Shown here piece by piece: positions 31,895 through 44,353 of a stretch of DNA of 64,000 nucleotides. The translations under genes and the position numbers were made by a program. The notes beneath the pieces are model-generated. The model was not told where the DNA came from, did no database searches, and saw only the letters and a list, made by a program, of their open reading frames with translations. How positions within the stretch are numbered: the first letter of the stretch is position 1; every line of letters starts with the position of its first letter. The DNA comes from Rhyacophila brunnea (taxonomy: Eukaryota > Arthropoda > Insecta > Trichoptera > Rhyacophilidae), in assembly GCA_022495005.1 (NCBI GenBank), contig JAGYXB010001047.1, forward strand, positions 1,054,001 to 1,118,000, in the 5' to 3' direction.

Positions 31895-34800
31895 ACTGCA
31901 CTTCACTGTAATCAATGACATAATCACATATTCGTTTACGACGCATCTCTACCAATATCTTTGTTAATAATATCGTTCACCTGGCTGTGATCTTTTTTTC
32001 TGACAAAAGTGCATTCTAATCCAGGGGCGGGGAATTTGCCACCCAGTAGTAGTAATAAATGTGGCCTATTGAAGGAATCCAAATTTTACAGAATAAATGT
32101 TTCCATTTTTATTATATTCTTTCCACTGAATCAGTTTTTTTCTATATCTAGTATTATATGCCCATCTTTGTCTTTCAAGGAAGTAGAGGAGGTTCCTCTC
32201 GAATCAAAAAAAAAAAAATTACAAGATCAGCAAGCAGAGACAGTAATTCAAATTTACAAATAATATTTGGCCATTTATGTAGGTAATCATATTTCATAAA
32301 TAATGTGATTATAAGATAACCGCTAACTGCTCTAACACTAAATACTATCCTATAGACTTCTATATGGATTTGAGTGATATAATATAGATAGACAAATTAA
32401 ATATAATATGACAGTGAACAAGAGTGGGTACGAGTACCTGCTATCAATATGACATTGAAAATAATATATTTTTTAAAAGAAGAGACCCACTCGTTTTTAG
32501 ATTAGGATTGAGTTGTGTATAAAAAATAATTATGAATGACTATCTGTCAAAAAGCATTTGGCGAAAATATGTTTGGATATAAATTAATTAATTACTTACT
32601 ACTGACAATGAATATTATGTTAACACAACTTTTAAATTAAAAATGAATTTCGTCGGGTAATAATATTATTTCCATTTCTTTAGACATACAAATAAAACGA
32701 TTTAAGTATTTTATTGTTTCCTGTCAACCTGCCACGAAATTTCCCGAATACGTTCGCGGTATACTTCGGGTATTTATTTTCGTAATAATTTTCCTTGAAA
32801 TTTATGATTGATGTTTTCATTAGGTGTAAACTTTTAATGCCGACAATACCATTAAGCTATCAGTCTCAAGTATATTTACATGAATGATTGAATGTCGATG
32901 TAAGAAAATGTGATAGTATTTTGAGTTATTGTAATAAATTGATAATTGATTAGGTACTGATAGAAATAAATAACTTTATAAAAACATTGCAATACTCAGT
33001 AATTCAAAACAATTATAATTATTTTAATGGTAAAGAATTACCGGATATTGCAATGTCGTTATCTATTTATTTAAGTATATAAAGTGTATTCATTTTTATA
33101 GTATCGTCTAACTTTTTTTATTATTTTTCTTGTCCCTTCTTAGAATAATCTTTGCTTTATATTTTTATTTAACTTTAGCTTCACTATAACTAGTGATTTT
33201 TAAACTTATATATTATGTTGTGAACGTCTTAAATTTTGAATTTGTTAACATTTGATTATTTAGCGAGAATTAGAAAAAAATATTGAATTAAATACTAAAA
33301 TATTGATCTTACATTTGATTAATTAAAATAAAACACATTAGGTATTATGTAGTACTAATTCATCTTTGTTTAATATTAATCACGACTGGTTTCGCATATT
33401 TCCAAGGAAATTGTCAATATTACAAATATTTATACTGAAAAAAAGACAAAATTATTATTCAACATGTCAAGAATAAATAATTAAAATTCTAAGATATTCT
33501 CTGTTCAGAGAAATTTATTATAAGCATAGTTAACATCATAAAAGAAAAAACGATCAAAGATGCTGCGGATTCCTTGCATTTAACTATACAGCTACCCCTA
33601 AATAATGGAAAATAATTGAATTCACATCTACTACTTAATTGGATCACTGAATATTGGCTTATTAAGCTAGTATTAAAACAGTAAACCGACATCTAAATCG
33701 TTGTACCAAGCTCTCTAAATGTACAGTAAACTTCGTAAGCGGTCCCTGGTTAAACCAAATGCACTCGAAATGCTTCCACGCGTTTTACGAAGCAAACAAT
33801 ATTCAAATAACCCAAAGTAGCAACTAAACAAATATTAGACAAACATACATTCCGAAATGTAGGTCAAGCTTTTTATTCAGTCCGAGAATATTATGACTTT
33901 CCTTATTTAGCTTTATTTTTACCAGATTTTTCTCGATATTCTGGAATGAAGGTTAAAAAAAAAATATATTTCATATGATATTATTTGTGAATTTTGTTTT
34001 TGTTTATATAATACCTATTAATAATAATATAGTTTTCATAACGGAACCTAGAGAAACAACTTATTTGGTGCTTACTATAATATTTATCATGAATATCCAA
34101 GTACGTCATTATGTACTGTATAGTCACAGTCAATATGAAACAAAATAAATCCGTTGCAATCTTATCATTATAAAATACTATGAGTAATAAAGTAGTCCCA
34201 AAATAGTCGTAATCAATCTGAATGTCGTAGCGAAGGGGCGTTCCGTACAACACGATAAACGCAGACAAATAACATAAAACCTATTATTATCTGGTCACAC
34301 AAGTATCTACATATTGTATAGGTACTCGTAAGTAAGTAGTTACTTTTTATGTTGATATTTATTATTAATGTGATATATTCATAAATATAAATTCAAGTAT
34401 GTATTTTACACAATCGGTTTGGGTACATCGCACAATCTTTATTTATTTTTTATTACGACATAATCGTGATCGAGTATCCTTCATTAGGGGATGTTACTAT
34501 TACAGCAATTAACCTGTTCGTGGGACGGGACATATGGCAATATTATCTAAAGCTGATCCAAAATAGACTGAACTTTGATAGCGTGAACTCATTTTTTTTC
34601 GATAGGACTCACCATACAAGAAATGTCTTTGAAGTTAAAATAAAATGCTTGTTGTAATTTGCTGTTCAGAAAATTCTGAGCATAATGTTGAAGCTTTATC
34701 CGTGTTTACACAATGATTGCAGGTCCGTGTGAATTAGAGATGAAAAGCTGAATAAATAAATATTTCGCAACCGTTTATTTTAACATCCGATTTTCAATTT

Positions 34801-35940
34801 ATTAATATTTTATCAAGATAAATTTTTACTTATTTATACGGAGCTTTTTGGCCAACTTTTCAACTGTTCTGTAGATTATTTATTTATAATAACTGCACCA
34901 TTTACCTATCTGAATAAATTAACAATATAAAGTCCACCTTATTACATTTAGACTAAATATTCACCTTGTGAAAATTAATAATAAATTCATGCAAAAAATC
35001 TTTACAATTATTCTTATCTACACATTCATAAATACGAGCTGTTAACGCAAAAACAATGTCAAGATCTTCTACTAAAAAGTTGTATTATTCATATTTTCCT
35101 TAACTTTCCGCCATCCGCAATGAATGACCTACCTACCCGCACAGGACGTCACTATTAATAGGTTAGTTTTAAAAAAAAATCTAAAATTACTTATTACCAA
35201 TACACATCTTTGTTTTAAAAAGGTTTCGACTTTTTTTGCATTTTTTGAGAGTTCTTGTATTACCCTTAAAATGGTTAATGGAACCTCATGGTCCCGGCTG
35301 AGAATCATTGTGTAAAGAGACGTTTTGTATGAAACTATGTATAACTACGACTGTTTTGTGTCCCTACATATCTGTAGGTACCTATATATAAGTTACTCGA
35401 ATAAAATAAAAATTGCTGTAAATATTAGAGGTACCTACAAGAGATTTTTTACATGTACTCTCGATAAAAAGACACATTGAGAAAACCACGTCTGAATTTT
35501 TTCCAACCGCGATAAACCCATCAACCACTGGTTAAGAATCAGGCTATCTGTCCACTTCTGTACTACGTAATATGTACTCAAGTGAGTTATTTAAGTGCTA
35601 TTTTACATACATCTTCATTTAATATAACGATATAAATAGATATAGCGTTACAAAGTCAGCATAAATGCTGCAATAAGGTAAGGTGAGTCTGGGTATTGCC
35701 ACACTCACCCTAACCCTTTTCCTAACTCGACATCTTTATTGAGGTTTTTCAATGGTTTCGCACCAAGGACCACCACGTGTTCTTTTTTTTTCGGTAATAT
35801 TGTTATCATGTTGAATATGTAATGCTATATTATTGTTGAATCATAGCAAGACCAAAATATGTTAACTATATCTTACAATCATATTTAAAAAAAAAATAAT
35901 TTGCCTTTATTCTATGAGTAATAATAATAGCCTATCATAC
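31895..35940. other. Long AT-rich stretch, no gene seen
   Basis: Four kilobases of very AT-rich sequence. Short open frames (for example minus 33981-34268) show no domain or splice context. TATGTTGTGAACGTCTTAAA (about 33213-33232) resembles the reverse complement of 63360-63380 in the LINE flank, a possible small fragment. Probably intergenic or intronic. Confidence 0.5.
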
Positions 35941-35947
35941 TATATTT

Positions 35948-36300
35948 CAGGCATTCTCAAACTGTGCCACATATACCACCGAGGGGTATGCGAAATATTA
36001 CGATGAACCCATTTTCTTTTAAAAATACAGTGTACGCCTATATTGAAAAAAACTTACATTTAATTCTGTAAGGGCTTTTTGATAGCTCAAAAGATGTAAA
36101 ATTTTAATTGCCTACTGACAAAAGCTAAAAAACACTCGATTTTCCATATATAGGAGAAATTTTCAATTAGCAGGTCAGAAAAGCCAAAAGAATTCTTGAA
36201 TCTGATTTTAGGGGAGAAATTTTCAGCATGGAAAGATGGGTAAACATGTCATCCATATTTATATAGGGGCACCAGTATGATGTTAATTTGGGAAACACTG
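35948..36300. mobile_element. Probable hAT-like MITE
   Basis: The left end CAGGCATTCTCAAACTGTG and right end (minus strand) CAGTGTTTCCCAAATTA follow the CAGNG.TTCTCAAACT pattern of many hAT elements. The flanking 8-mers do not match, so one end may be wrong or the site has decayed. Confidence 0.45.
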
Positions 36301-37268
36301 AGGCTGTCAGTAAGTCGGTTAGCTCCATAATCGGCCATTTTTAGATAATCTCAAATAACCGTCAAGCATATTTTAGGACTGCAAATAGAATATTTTGTTT
36401 TTGTAAACATATTATATTATAAATAGTAATGTATATAAATATGCATACATAATATTATGTAAATATTAATAAAATGCAACTATCGAAATATAATGACATA
36501 AAATAGTTAAAAAAAAAACACAATTATTTAAATTCGGTCGTAATCTATAAACAAATTGCGGCTGATGACTATAACCGACTTCGCAGTCAGTCAGTCGCTG
36601 GTTTAATAACTTTTAACTAACAAACGGAATATGGTTTCATAGTTTATCGCTATACATGTGAAGTAAAAAGTATTTTGAGAACCATAATCAAAAGAAATAT
36701 AAAAATATATATAATTAAGATAACCGACTATGAAACCAATAACCTAATATTGTATGTTACATATTTTAATTGAAAGCAAAATATTCATTTACAATAATTT
36801 CAATTGGAAAAATAAATTGATTTTTCATCAATTAATTAATTGCAGAAAATCGCCACATATAAGATATAATAAAACATGGTGGTAAGGTCGAAACAAACTG
36901 TAATTTCGATTAAATATATATTTTTCCATTTACACATACCTCCCAATGATGAAATGATGGTCACTCCATCACTCGGGTCATGGCGAGCTGCGATAATGTT
37001 CTTACGACACAGTAGGGTTGGTTAGTGTGTCCCCACGCAATGTGTGAGGTGTAACACTAACAAACGCCGCAAAGTGCTATGGATAGCAATTCGGCTTACG
37101 ATAATATCTTCATACGGAAAGGTAGGGTAAACGCAATTACCCGGAGTTTACAAATAAACTAATAGGTGGGAATTGGCTTAAAGATGGTATCAAGTTGACA
37201 GGTTTAGAGGAGTATGAATATAACATTAAACAAATTACATTAAATGGAAATAACGCCAATATTACATG
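36301..37268. other. AT-rich DNA, nothing recognised
   Basis: A GC-richer piece at about 36960-37100 has no supported frame. Confidence 0.45.
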
Positions 37269-37500
37269 CATAAAGGAAAATTCTGCAGTTTTTTGGACAT
37301 ATTGCTCAGCGCGGACCGGACAACCTAGAGAGACTGGTGGTTTTGGGTGGCCTCCAGGGAAGACAAAGCAGAAAAAGTGCGTTGGCGCGCTGGAGTGACC
37401 AAGTAAAGGAGCTGACTAAGGCAGAATTTACTCTGCCCTGAGAAAAGCAGAGGATCAAAAGGGGTGGAAAGTCTTGGTCGCTCAAAAGATGACAAAATTC
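37269..37500 (+). pseudogene. RTE-like LINE, C-terminal fragment
   Basis: Translation gives FGHIAQRGPDNLERLVVLGG, then ARWSDQVKELTKA, and in a shifted frame ALRKAEDQKGWKVLVAQK. This is the usual end of an endonuclease/reverse transcriptase of RTE-type LINEs (GH..R.....L..LI..G, then W.DQ...LT, then A..A.DR..W). It is frameshifted and lacks everything upstream. Confidence 0.75.
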
Positions 37501-39167
37501 AAAGGATTTCTTTAATAATTCATCATGGGCACTTCTGAATCGATTATAACCGCTGTATGGTAAAGATTAATTTTGGTCCAATACAATAATTAAATTACAA
37601 TTATCATGTGCTATATGAGATAACGATGAATTGCATACGTTTTCATCAACCTAATCCACTGTAATATTAATAGACTCAGGTAACGGCTTATTTTGTTTAT
37701 TACGCCAAATAAGTATAACTTCTTACGCGCGTACGTAAGTACACACACCGTTTTTCTTCCAAACAATGTCTTCTTGGCATGGCGTCAGCTATATTTATTT
37801 TACTTGCCAATTAATTTTGCTATGGACATTTTGTTAACTGAGCAGGTAACTTTAACATACATGTATTACATGACTTTAACATTAAGTTCTTCAGCATGCA
37901 TTATAATAAAAATATTAACTTACATAGGTATATGAATATTATACTTCTAATATTATTTGAAGGGTGCAAGAGGTGAAAAGGGAGTAAAAAGACGCTGATG
38001 ATTTTTATCCGTTACCGCGCAATTGAAATTTCCATCGTTAATATATTTTTTTTCAATTTCTATCTAATAAGATTATTGGAAATCCCATCGGCTTCGTATT
38101 ATTAAGGCTTCATAATGAACTGCCATTATTGAGAAATCGCCTGTCATTCCTGAAATCTCTCCAGAGATCTCATTGGATAATCAAAATAATGGCCGACGCT
38201 TGATTCACAATGGATCGGGTCCATTATATATCTGCCATCCATTCTCCTTCCGAGCCTATCGCAAAAAGGCTTTGCTCAACACAAAATCCCCAGTACGTAG
38301 GTACAGCAGGTATCTTCTACTGCCCAAATTAATAAATCATCTCACTACGACTAGATTACGTTCGCAATAAAAAAACTTATACAAAATATATAATATGTGT
38401 TTGAAAAAACTTACCTCCCAATATTATTTAGATAGGTAATGTATTTTTGATAGTTATAAATAGTTTCAGTAATACTATAAGAGTTTCACTATCTTTTTGC
38501 GACCACGATTTAGCGACTCAGTTATCTCTATTCGGTCTCTGTTATGTAAGTAGCTTATAAGTACCCAAAATATTATGTTCCTACATTTCACAGAGTATGT
38601 AATCGGAAATGAAATAAAAAATATCATATAAAATTATTACGTTGATAGGTTAATACTTGTTAATTAATCAATTGAACAGGTATTTACAATAAACGGTAAA
38701 TCGAAAAATGTTAATTCTAAAATCTTTGAATTACGTATTCATATCAACAATTCTTTAGAAAGACTCAATTATGCATGTATGTTTCTGAAGATGAGTCTTT
38801 AGCCCGAATTATAACCGCCATCTTATACTTATTATATTTTTCAACAGAATTAAGAGAATGAAAAAGTTGTCTCGATATCGCAATAATAATATGTTCGATA
38901 TAACTTTAAATATTTCGAAACTATGTGCAGAAAAAAATATAGTATTAAAAATTATAATTCCGTCAAGTACCATATTCTGTCGACAGTATTAATTAATTTA
39001 CATAAACATATTAACTTGATTAAATACCTAAGTATAAAATAACGTACGCGAAAGTTGAACAAGTACGGCATGTCATTAACAATCTCAATGGCAATTCTAT
39101 TTTTCTTGAAAATCTCTATTTCCACAAATTAACAAAATATTGTTTGTTCTTGCGAAAGATTTCCATT
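37501..39167. other. AT-rich DNA, nothing recognised
   Basis: No supported gene or repeat. Confidence 0.5.
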
Positions 39168-39175
39168 ATTACAAC

Positions 39176-39763
39176 TAGAGTTGGGTTTCGGGAATTTCCT
39201 GACGGGAATTCTCGAGAAATTTTCTAGATTTTCCATCCCGAATCTCGAGTATTGAAATTTTTAACATTTCGGGAATTTCCGGATCTCAAGAATCTTTTCT
39301 CGGGATTCGGGATTTCTTTATTATCAAATATTAATTGAAAAAACGATTTTCTATATCAGAAAAGTGGACAGAAAACACAAAACGTTCAAAGACTGATCGG
39401 GGCATTTAACACAATTAAGCCAACAGCGACTCAAAATGAGTGCAATTTTTGCAACATCAGGGAATTTTGTGTCTCAAAAGCGTACGCGATTGTTAGATGC
39501 AGCGATTGACAGTATGTTTTTTTTGAAATCCCATTTTAATAAGTAATGTTTTGAATTATTTTTGTTTTCCTACTTGTATTTTGTTTGTCTTCTTACGTAA
39601 ATAAAGAAAATCATATTTTTTTTGAATTTGTCTGTTTTTACACTGATTTTAGGATTTTTTCAGGTTTTTTTAAAATTCCCGATATTTCGAGAATTCTCTA
39701 GAATTCTTTTCTGGAAATCCCGAATCTCGAGATTGAGATTTTCTCGGGAAATACCCAACTCTA
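39176..39763 (+). mobile_element. hAT deletion derivative, copy 1 (588 bp)
   Basis: The ends TAGAGTTGGGT...ACCCAACTCTA are inverted repeats, flanked by ATTACAAC (39168-39175) and ATTACGCC (39764-39771), matching at 6 of 8. Subterminal TCTCGAGA/CGGGAATT words are dense at both ends. Inside, on the plus strand, lies the carboxyl end of a hAT transposase, with phrases like SGNFVSQKRTRLLDAAIDS. That frame is broken by one extra base relative to the copy at 50514-51146. The catalytic regions are deleted. Confidence 0.85.
39430..39548 (+). pseudogene. hAT transposase C-terminal relic
   Basis: About 38 codons resembling the dimerisation-domain end of hAT transposases (ATSGNFVSQKRTRL...FLKSHFN, stop). 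The upstream bases encode the matching N-E-R/C-N-F segment only in another frame, because of a one-base insertion (TTTTTGCAAC against TTTTTCAAC in the other copy). Too short to function. Confidence 0.75.
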
Positions 39764-39771
39764 ATTACGCC

Positions 39772-41120
39772 AGAGCACGCCGTATCGATCTGAGGTACCT
39801 ACCTAATGTATCCGTTTTATTTAAATCGATGAAAGGCAGCAATATTCACGAACTTTCCCTCACATACTTCGGTAGAGGAGAAGGATGCTTCGCATGTTCG
39901 CAGTAATAGCTTATCCGCTTTTAGAGCAACAGAGATAATAATTATGCCTATAAATTTATTTTTTATAATAAATTTCATTAAATGGTCTTTAAATGTCACT
40001 ATGGTATTAGTAATATAATAAATAGGAAAAAAAACAATTAATAATAGGAATCAAATAATATCATACAGGTAGGTACTATAACTTCCCTCCTCTCCCATTA
40101 CATCCCCGAAACATCTCGGTGGGTCGGCTTATTTGGCAGCATCCATAAGGTGAACCAGAAAACACATAGAAAACCCACACCAAGCAATGGTATATTAAGA
40201 AAATACTCCGTGATGTGGTTAATTTAGGTGATAGTGGCGTAGAGCCGAGAGGAGCAAAAGACACAAGTGGAAGTAATCATCCATAACGACTCAAGTATTG
40301 CATTATCCATTCATTCAAATGTTTTATGGTATTTATTATACTGATCCATTTTTCAATCATAATTACAAAATGTGCAAGAAAATCTAAAAATGTAATTGAC
40401 GTACCTAACTACCTACTATATTATTCAGATTCTGTTAACAGAGTGATAATCTGCAAACGAGCTTCATGAACTCCCGGAGGGACCTTCAACCCTTCGGCAA
40501 GGTCATTCCTCCCCTACCTCGCTTTACTCTCAGCCTATAAAATAGACTGCTATCGTAAATCGGACGGGATATTCCGGCGTACGCGTTTTTAAGAGAGGGC
40601 AACTATGACTCCATCTTCATACAATTTTTGACACATTATACATCGTCTATTACATTATGCACGTTGATAACATCATCAGCGGCCCTACACAAATATACTA
40701 CGCGTATGGTTGTAAAATAATATCAAAGAGCATCCAACCACACACCTTAGCAAAACTCTATTTCAATTCCTGATAGTTATATTTCGAGAAAGAGTCGTAG
40801 TATACCAATAATCATAAAAGCATCACACCAAGTTACACCATTTAAAAGTATGTGTGGGAGAAAAATAATAATAACAACATTTATAAAACAATGGCAAAAT
40901 AAAATTATTAAAATGGAATCGTACATACATAGTAAATGCGTTCTCAATTAATAAGATTAATTGATAATCAAAATATAACACAATATGTCGCACTTATTTC
41001 ACATAATTTAATAATCATCAGGACCAGTTCATCTGCTTCAGTAGGTCTAAACATATTCGTTTTCATCTTCAAGTTCCCTCCATCTTGTAATCCAATTTTT
41101 TACACTGAGTAGTTTTGCGC
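39772..41120. other. AT-rich DNA with minor patches
   Basis: 40080-40270 and 40440-40600 are slightly GC-richer, with no recognisable frame. Confidence 0.45.
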
Positions 41121-41131
41121 ATGCCTTACAT

Positions 41132-41301
41132 CAGTGGTCTACAACCTATTTGACAGACGGGCGACAGTGGGTGCCAGTGTTGATAAATAATGATATATTA
41201 TTTATCAACACTAGACATACATTTTAATTATTTTAAATTTAATAGTTACATATCAGATACCGATTTCAGGTCGCCTGCGGGCCGCAGATTGTGCATCACT
41301 G
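41132..41301. mobile_element. hAT-like MITE, 170 bp
   Basis: The ends are CAGTGGTCTACAACCT and (minus strand) CAGTGATGCACAATCT. Flanks CCTTACAT (41124-41131) and CCTTAGAT (41302-41309) match at 7 of 8. A palindrome, AGTGTTGATAAATAAT with its complement, occupies the middle (41177-41213). Confidence 0.8.
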
Positions 41302-41389
41302 CCTTAGATTGAATGTGTTAGACGCACTCCGCCAGCTGTCTATACTAATAATTATTGTACGTCAACAGTTTTCAATTTTTCACGGGAAG

Positions 41390-41519
41390 CAGTGTTGCCA
41401 TCTTTTAATATGCTGATTATAATACAAATTACGTAACAAAAAATTATAGTATTTGACGTAAATTATAATATAATTCACTATCATACATTTTTCACGAAAT
41501 CATTCGGTTGGCAACACTG
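41390..41519. mobile_element. hAT-like MITE, 130 bp
   Basis: Exact 11-base terminal inverted repeats CAGTGTTGCCA...TGGCAACACTG. The flanking 8-mers ACGGGAAG and AAGAGATG agree at only 5 of 8, so the duplication is doubtful. Confidence 0.65.
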
Positions 41520-41844
41520 AAGAGATGTTGAGCGGATTTCCAATTTTGGTGTGCGTTAGCGCTTTTATAACGAAAATGGCGACCTTAAGAGTAAACATAG
41601 TTAATGGGACGTTGTCAACTGACACAAAATAATATACAATCACACATACATACAGCTATTTAAGCTAATAAATTTAAAAAAAAATGTATTTATTGAATAT
41701 ATTATTATGAACCCATAAGTGAAATATAAAATTCTGATGGAAGCGGACAAAACGCGGTCGGATGATTATTAAACTATTCGAAAAGGGCAGTATATGTATT
41801 GTGTTTTATTTTAATTTAGTGTGTGATTAAAGCGAGTCCGGTTT
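41520..41844. other. AT-rich DNA, nothing recognised
   Basis: A short GC-richer segment around 41530-41620 contains an 18-codon frame starting at an ATG (MATLRV...), too short to support a gene. Confidence 0.4.
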
Positions 41845-42077
41845 TGGCATTCCAGCGCATCTATTCTATACACAAGACTGCTTTCGGCCGCTACGGCAGC
41901 TATCTAGGGTAGGAAAGTATCGAAGTATTAGCACTTATTGAAACAATTACAATAAGTCAGCCGTCTAAACTAAACAGTCAAAACTCTCGCTCCGAAATTT
42001 AGCATATCCAAGAGAGGTGTTGTTAAGACATAGTACTTATTGTAAAAATCACAACTACCATATTGTAATTGTTGACA
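41845..42077 (-). mobile_element. Palindromic MITE, copy 2 (partial)
   Basis: GCCGTCTAAACTAAACAGTC, AAGAGAGGTGTTGTTAA and CAGCTATCTAGGGTAG align with copy 1 at 480-775 read on the minus strand. The distal half is rearranged or lost. Confidence 0.7.
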
Positions 42078-42338
42078 GAGTCCCTGCTTCGCAAGTGTGG
42101 TGAGATTCAGACCACGAAGCACATCGTGGAGTTATGTAACATATTGTACATCTTCCTCAGAAGTTTCAGCCATCGACGAAAGATAATGAAGTCCTGGATT
42201 ATAGGACATTTCAACGCAATGATTGGTAAAGGTAAAAGTGGAGAGTTAGTAGGAGTATTTGGTGGAGGAGAACTTCCTCAGAAGTTTCAGCCATACAACG
42301 AGACAATCCGGAAGCTATTGAGTAGAGGAGTAGATTGA
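42075..42338 (+). pseudogene. Chimeric LINE scrap: Cys-His tail joined to RTE-like endonuclease
   Basis: The 89-codon open frame starts with LLRKCGEIQTTKHIVELC, the CxxxxQTxxHIxxxC tail of a LINE polyprotein. It then reads IIGHFNAMIGKGKSGELVG, the GDFNAxxG endonuclease block of an RTE-type LINE (with His in place of the catalytic Asp). These belong to opposite ends of LINE proteins, so the frame is a fusion of two fragments and not a gene. A stretch CTTCCTCAGAAGTTTCAGCCAT occurs twice (about 42152 and 42274), perhaps marking the joint. Confidence 0.6.
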
Positions 42339-43574
42339 TACGTTGGCGGTTCCACTGTCACCTGTTATATGACCAGTTCTGCAATTTTGTTTTCTAATAT
42401 TTCTCTTCTTTTTCTTTTTGAACAAAACGTTTTACTATTTATTTTTTTATTAACGCCACAATATTGATCATAATATTAAGTATATAGGTACTTTATTTAA
42501 CACAAAATCTTTTCATCTATAATTGACACTTAACACCATTAAAGTAATTAAGATTAATTATCTTTGCTATATTGTATGAATACATAATAATAATAAATTA
42601 TACCTACTTCATATTATAATGTATCGCTAACCATTCGTATAAAGAGCTATGTCAACGTGTTTAATGAAACCGGACACAGGCAGACGTAAAAAACACGCGA
42701 TAATGCTAGCTCTTTTGACGAATGGTGATGTTTTACGTGGGTTAGTTGTTTTACAAAAAACTGGGCAAAATATATATTTTTGACATTTTATTAAAGGAAA
42801 CGGTGAATGATTGTATTGTTATTTATTTTATTTCTAGCGAAAAATAATACAAAATTAAATAATACTTATTTAACGAATACAAAACCATGACAAAGTTGTG
42901 TAATCAGATATTTCTAAGCCATCCTATATTAAACGTATTTTTATCGCTTATATCCAATGACGTATAAATGTCATTGCTTATATCCGATATTCCTATAGAT
43001 CGTTTCTAGTAACAATGTAATCAACCCATGTTCTCATTACAATAATTGTGGGATAATTAATACAAGACAAAAAGTATAAATTATATTATAAGACTGACGA
43101 CTTGCTATAAATGTACCTAATTAGGAAAAACGATATTTATGAATAAAATATTTTCTAATAATTACTTAACTTTGTAGCGTGGCTTCTTCGGAATAGATAG
43201 AATATAACTTATGAAGTATTTACATCAATTAACATGTAGTTTTACTATTAATTTGTGAATATATCAATGTGGCCAATGAATGGATTAAATTATCTGAACA
43301 AATAACTAACAATCAATCCTACTATGGATCTACATGTCTATATGATCATGATCTATATGGACTACAATCCTACTAGTACTACTATGCAAAGAATATGCAC
43401 GCTGATCCATGTGACAGCTACATCTTTAAGCAGAGGTTGTGATTCACCTTAAAGTAGTGAAAATATTACAAAATATGTAGTTAACCAATGACTATGTTGA
43501 GAATGCATTGGACAATATAAGAACTGGACCAATAACGCAATAGTAATCAGTATTATTATTTTAAAACAAAGAAA
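42339..43574 (-). other. Start of intron 3' of the LRR-cap exon
   Basis: AT-rich and frameless. It follows the donor of the exon at 43581-44648 on the minus strand, so it belongs to that gene's intron. No acceptor with a following leucine-rich-repeat exon was found to the left, so the next exon may be far away. Confidence 0.55.
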
Positions 43575-43580
43575 ACTTAC
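43575..43580 (-). other. Splice donor GTAAGT
   Basis: On the minus strand the coding exon ends ...GTAAAACT and is followed by GTAAGT, a consensus donor. It leaves two bases of a split codon. Confidence 0.8.
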
Positions 43581-44353
43581 AGTTTTACAAGCGTAGCTGG
43601 CAAGTTGGAAGGGACCTCAATGAATCCAGCACCTTTGCAGGACAGTTCCTTCCCATCGGCACTGCACTGGCACTTGGACTCGAATCCGAAACAATAAGTT
43701 CTCACTACTCCACTATCAACTCTTGAGATCTTTTTGGCACTTTTTTCAACTCCATCATAATTATTCCCGTCACTGCCACTGCCGGTTTTACTAGAACTTA
43801 CTTTGTGGTCGATGGCATTATTTTCTTCGACAACATTCGGGGATGTATTATCCGATGCATCACTATTGCTTTCTTCTACTTCTTCTTTCGCAACATTTTC
43901 GATTGGATCTTTTAACACGTCGTCTAGTTTTGTTGACTCCAAATCACTTCCACTGTCTTTTTTGGAGGATTCTCCCCCACTGCGCTTCTCCGATGCCGAT
44001 TTTGCTTTAAAAACATTAAAGGCATCAACGTTATGATTCTGAACAGGAATTATCATCTCTCGAATCTGGCCACCTGTAGGAACGACGTACGAAGCCTCAT
44101 AGTTTGCGTCGACTCCATTTTCGTAATAGTCAGTATCATACGTCGGGGTAGTCTGAACTCTACTAAATTTGCTATGCACTATATCATTTTTTACTAATTT
44201 GGTTTCATCTAAACTTTGAGGATAACCAAAGACAATTAATGTAGTTTGTGAGACGATATAAAGTACAATTAAAAAAGATATGAAATTTAATTGGAATTTA
44301 TTCGCATTTCGATTATCCGTCGAAGCGCGCAGTGGACGCCCGGAAGGGCACAT
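43581..44353 (-). CDS. First coding exon of a secreted or membrane leucine-rich-repeat protein
   Basis: The exon encodes 257 codons plus two bases from the first in-frame ATG (44353). An in-frame stop lies upstream, and an earlier GTG at 44392 is not a plausible eukaryotic start. Residues 23-43 (FQLNFISFLIVLYIVSQTT...) are hydrophobic, a signal peptide or anchor with probable cleavage near VFG-YPQ. Residues about 110-205 are rich in Ser, Asp, Glu and Lys and likely disordered. Residues 221-239 contain Cys at 221, 228, 230 and 239 in a C-x6-C-x-C-x8-C pattern, followed by IEVPSNLPATLV, the N-terminal cysteine cap plus first repeat of leucine-rich-repeat ectodomains. Such proteins act in cell adhesion, axon guidance or receptor signalling (family knowledge). 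I cannot name the gene. The repeats lie in exons outside what I can see. Confidence 0.85.

Noticed and set aside
33981..34268. 95-codon minus-strand frame
   Set aside because: AT-driven composition (Ile, Tyr, Asn-rich) typical of chance frames in AT-rich DNA.
43803..44036. Plus-strand 77-codon frame
   Set aside because: It lies antisense to the acidic Ser-rich part of the LRR exon, which gives a Ser/Phe-rich shadow.
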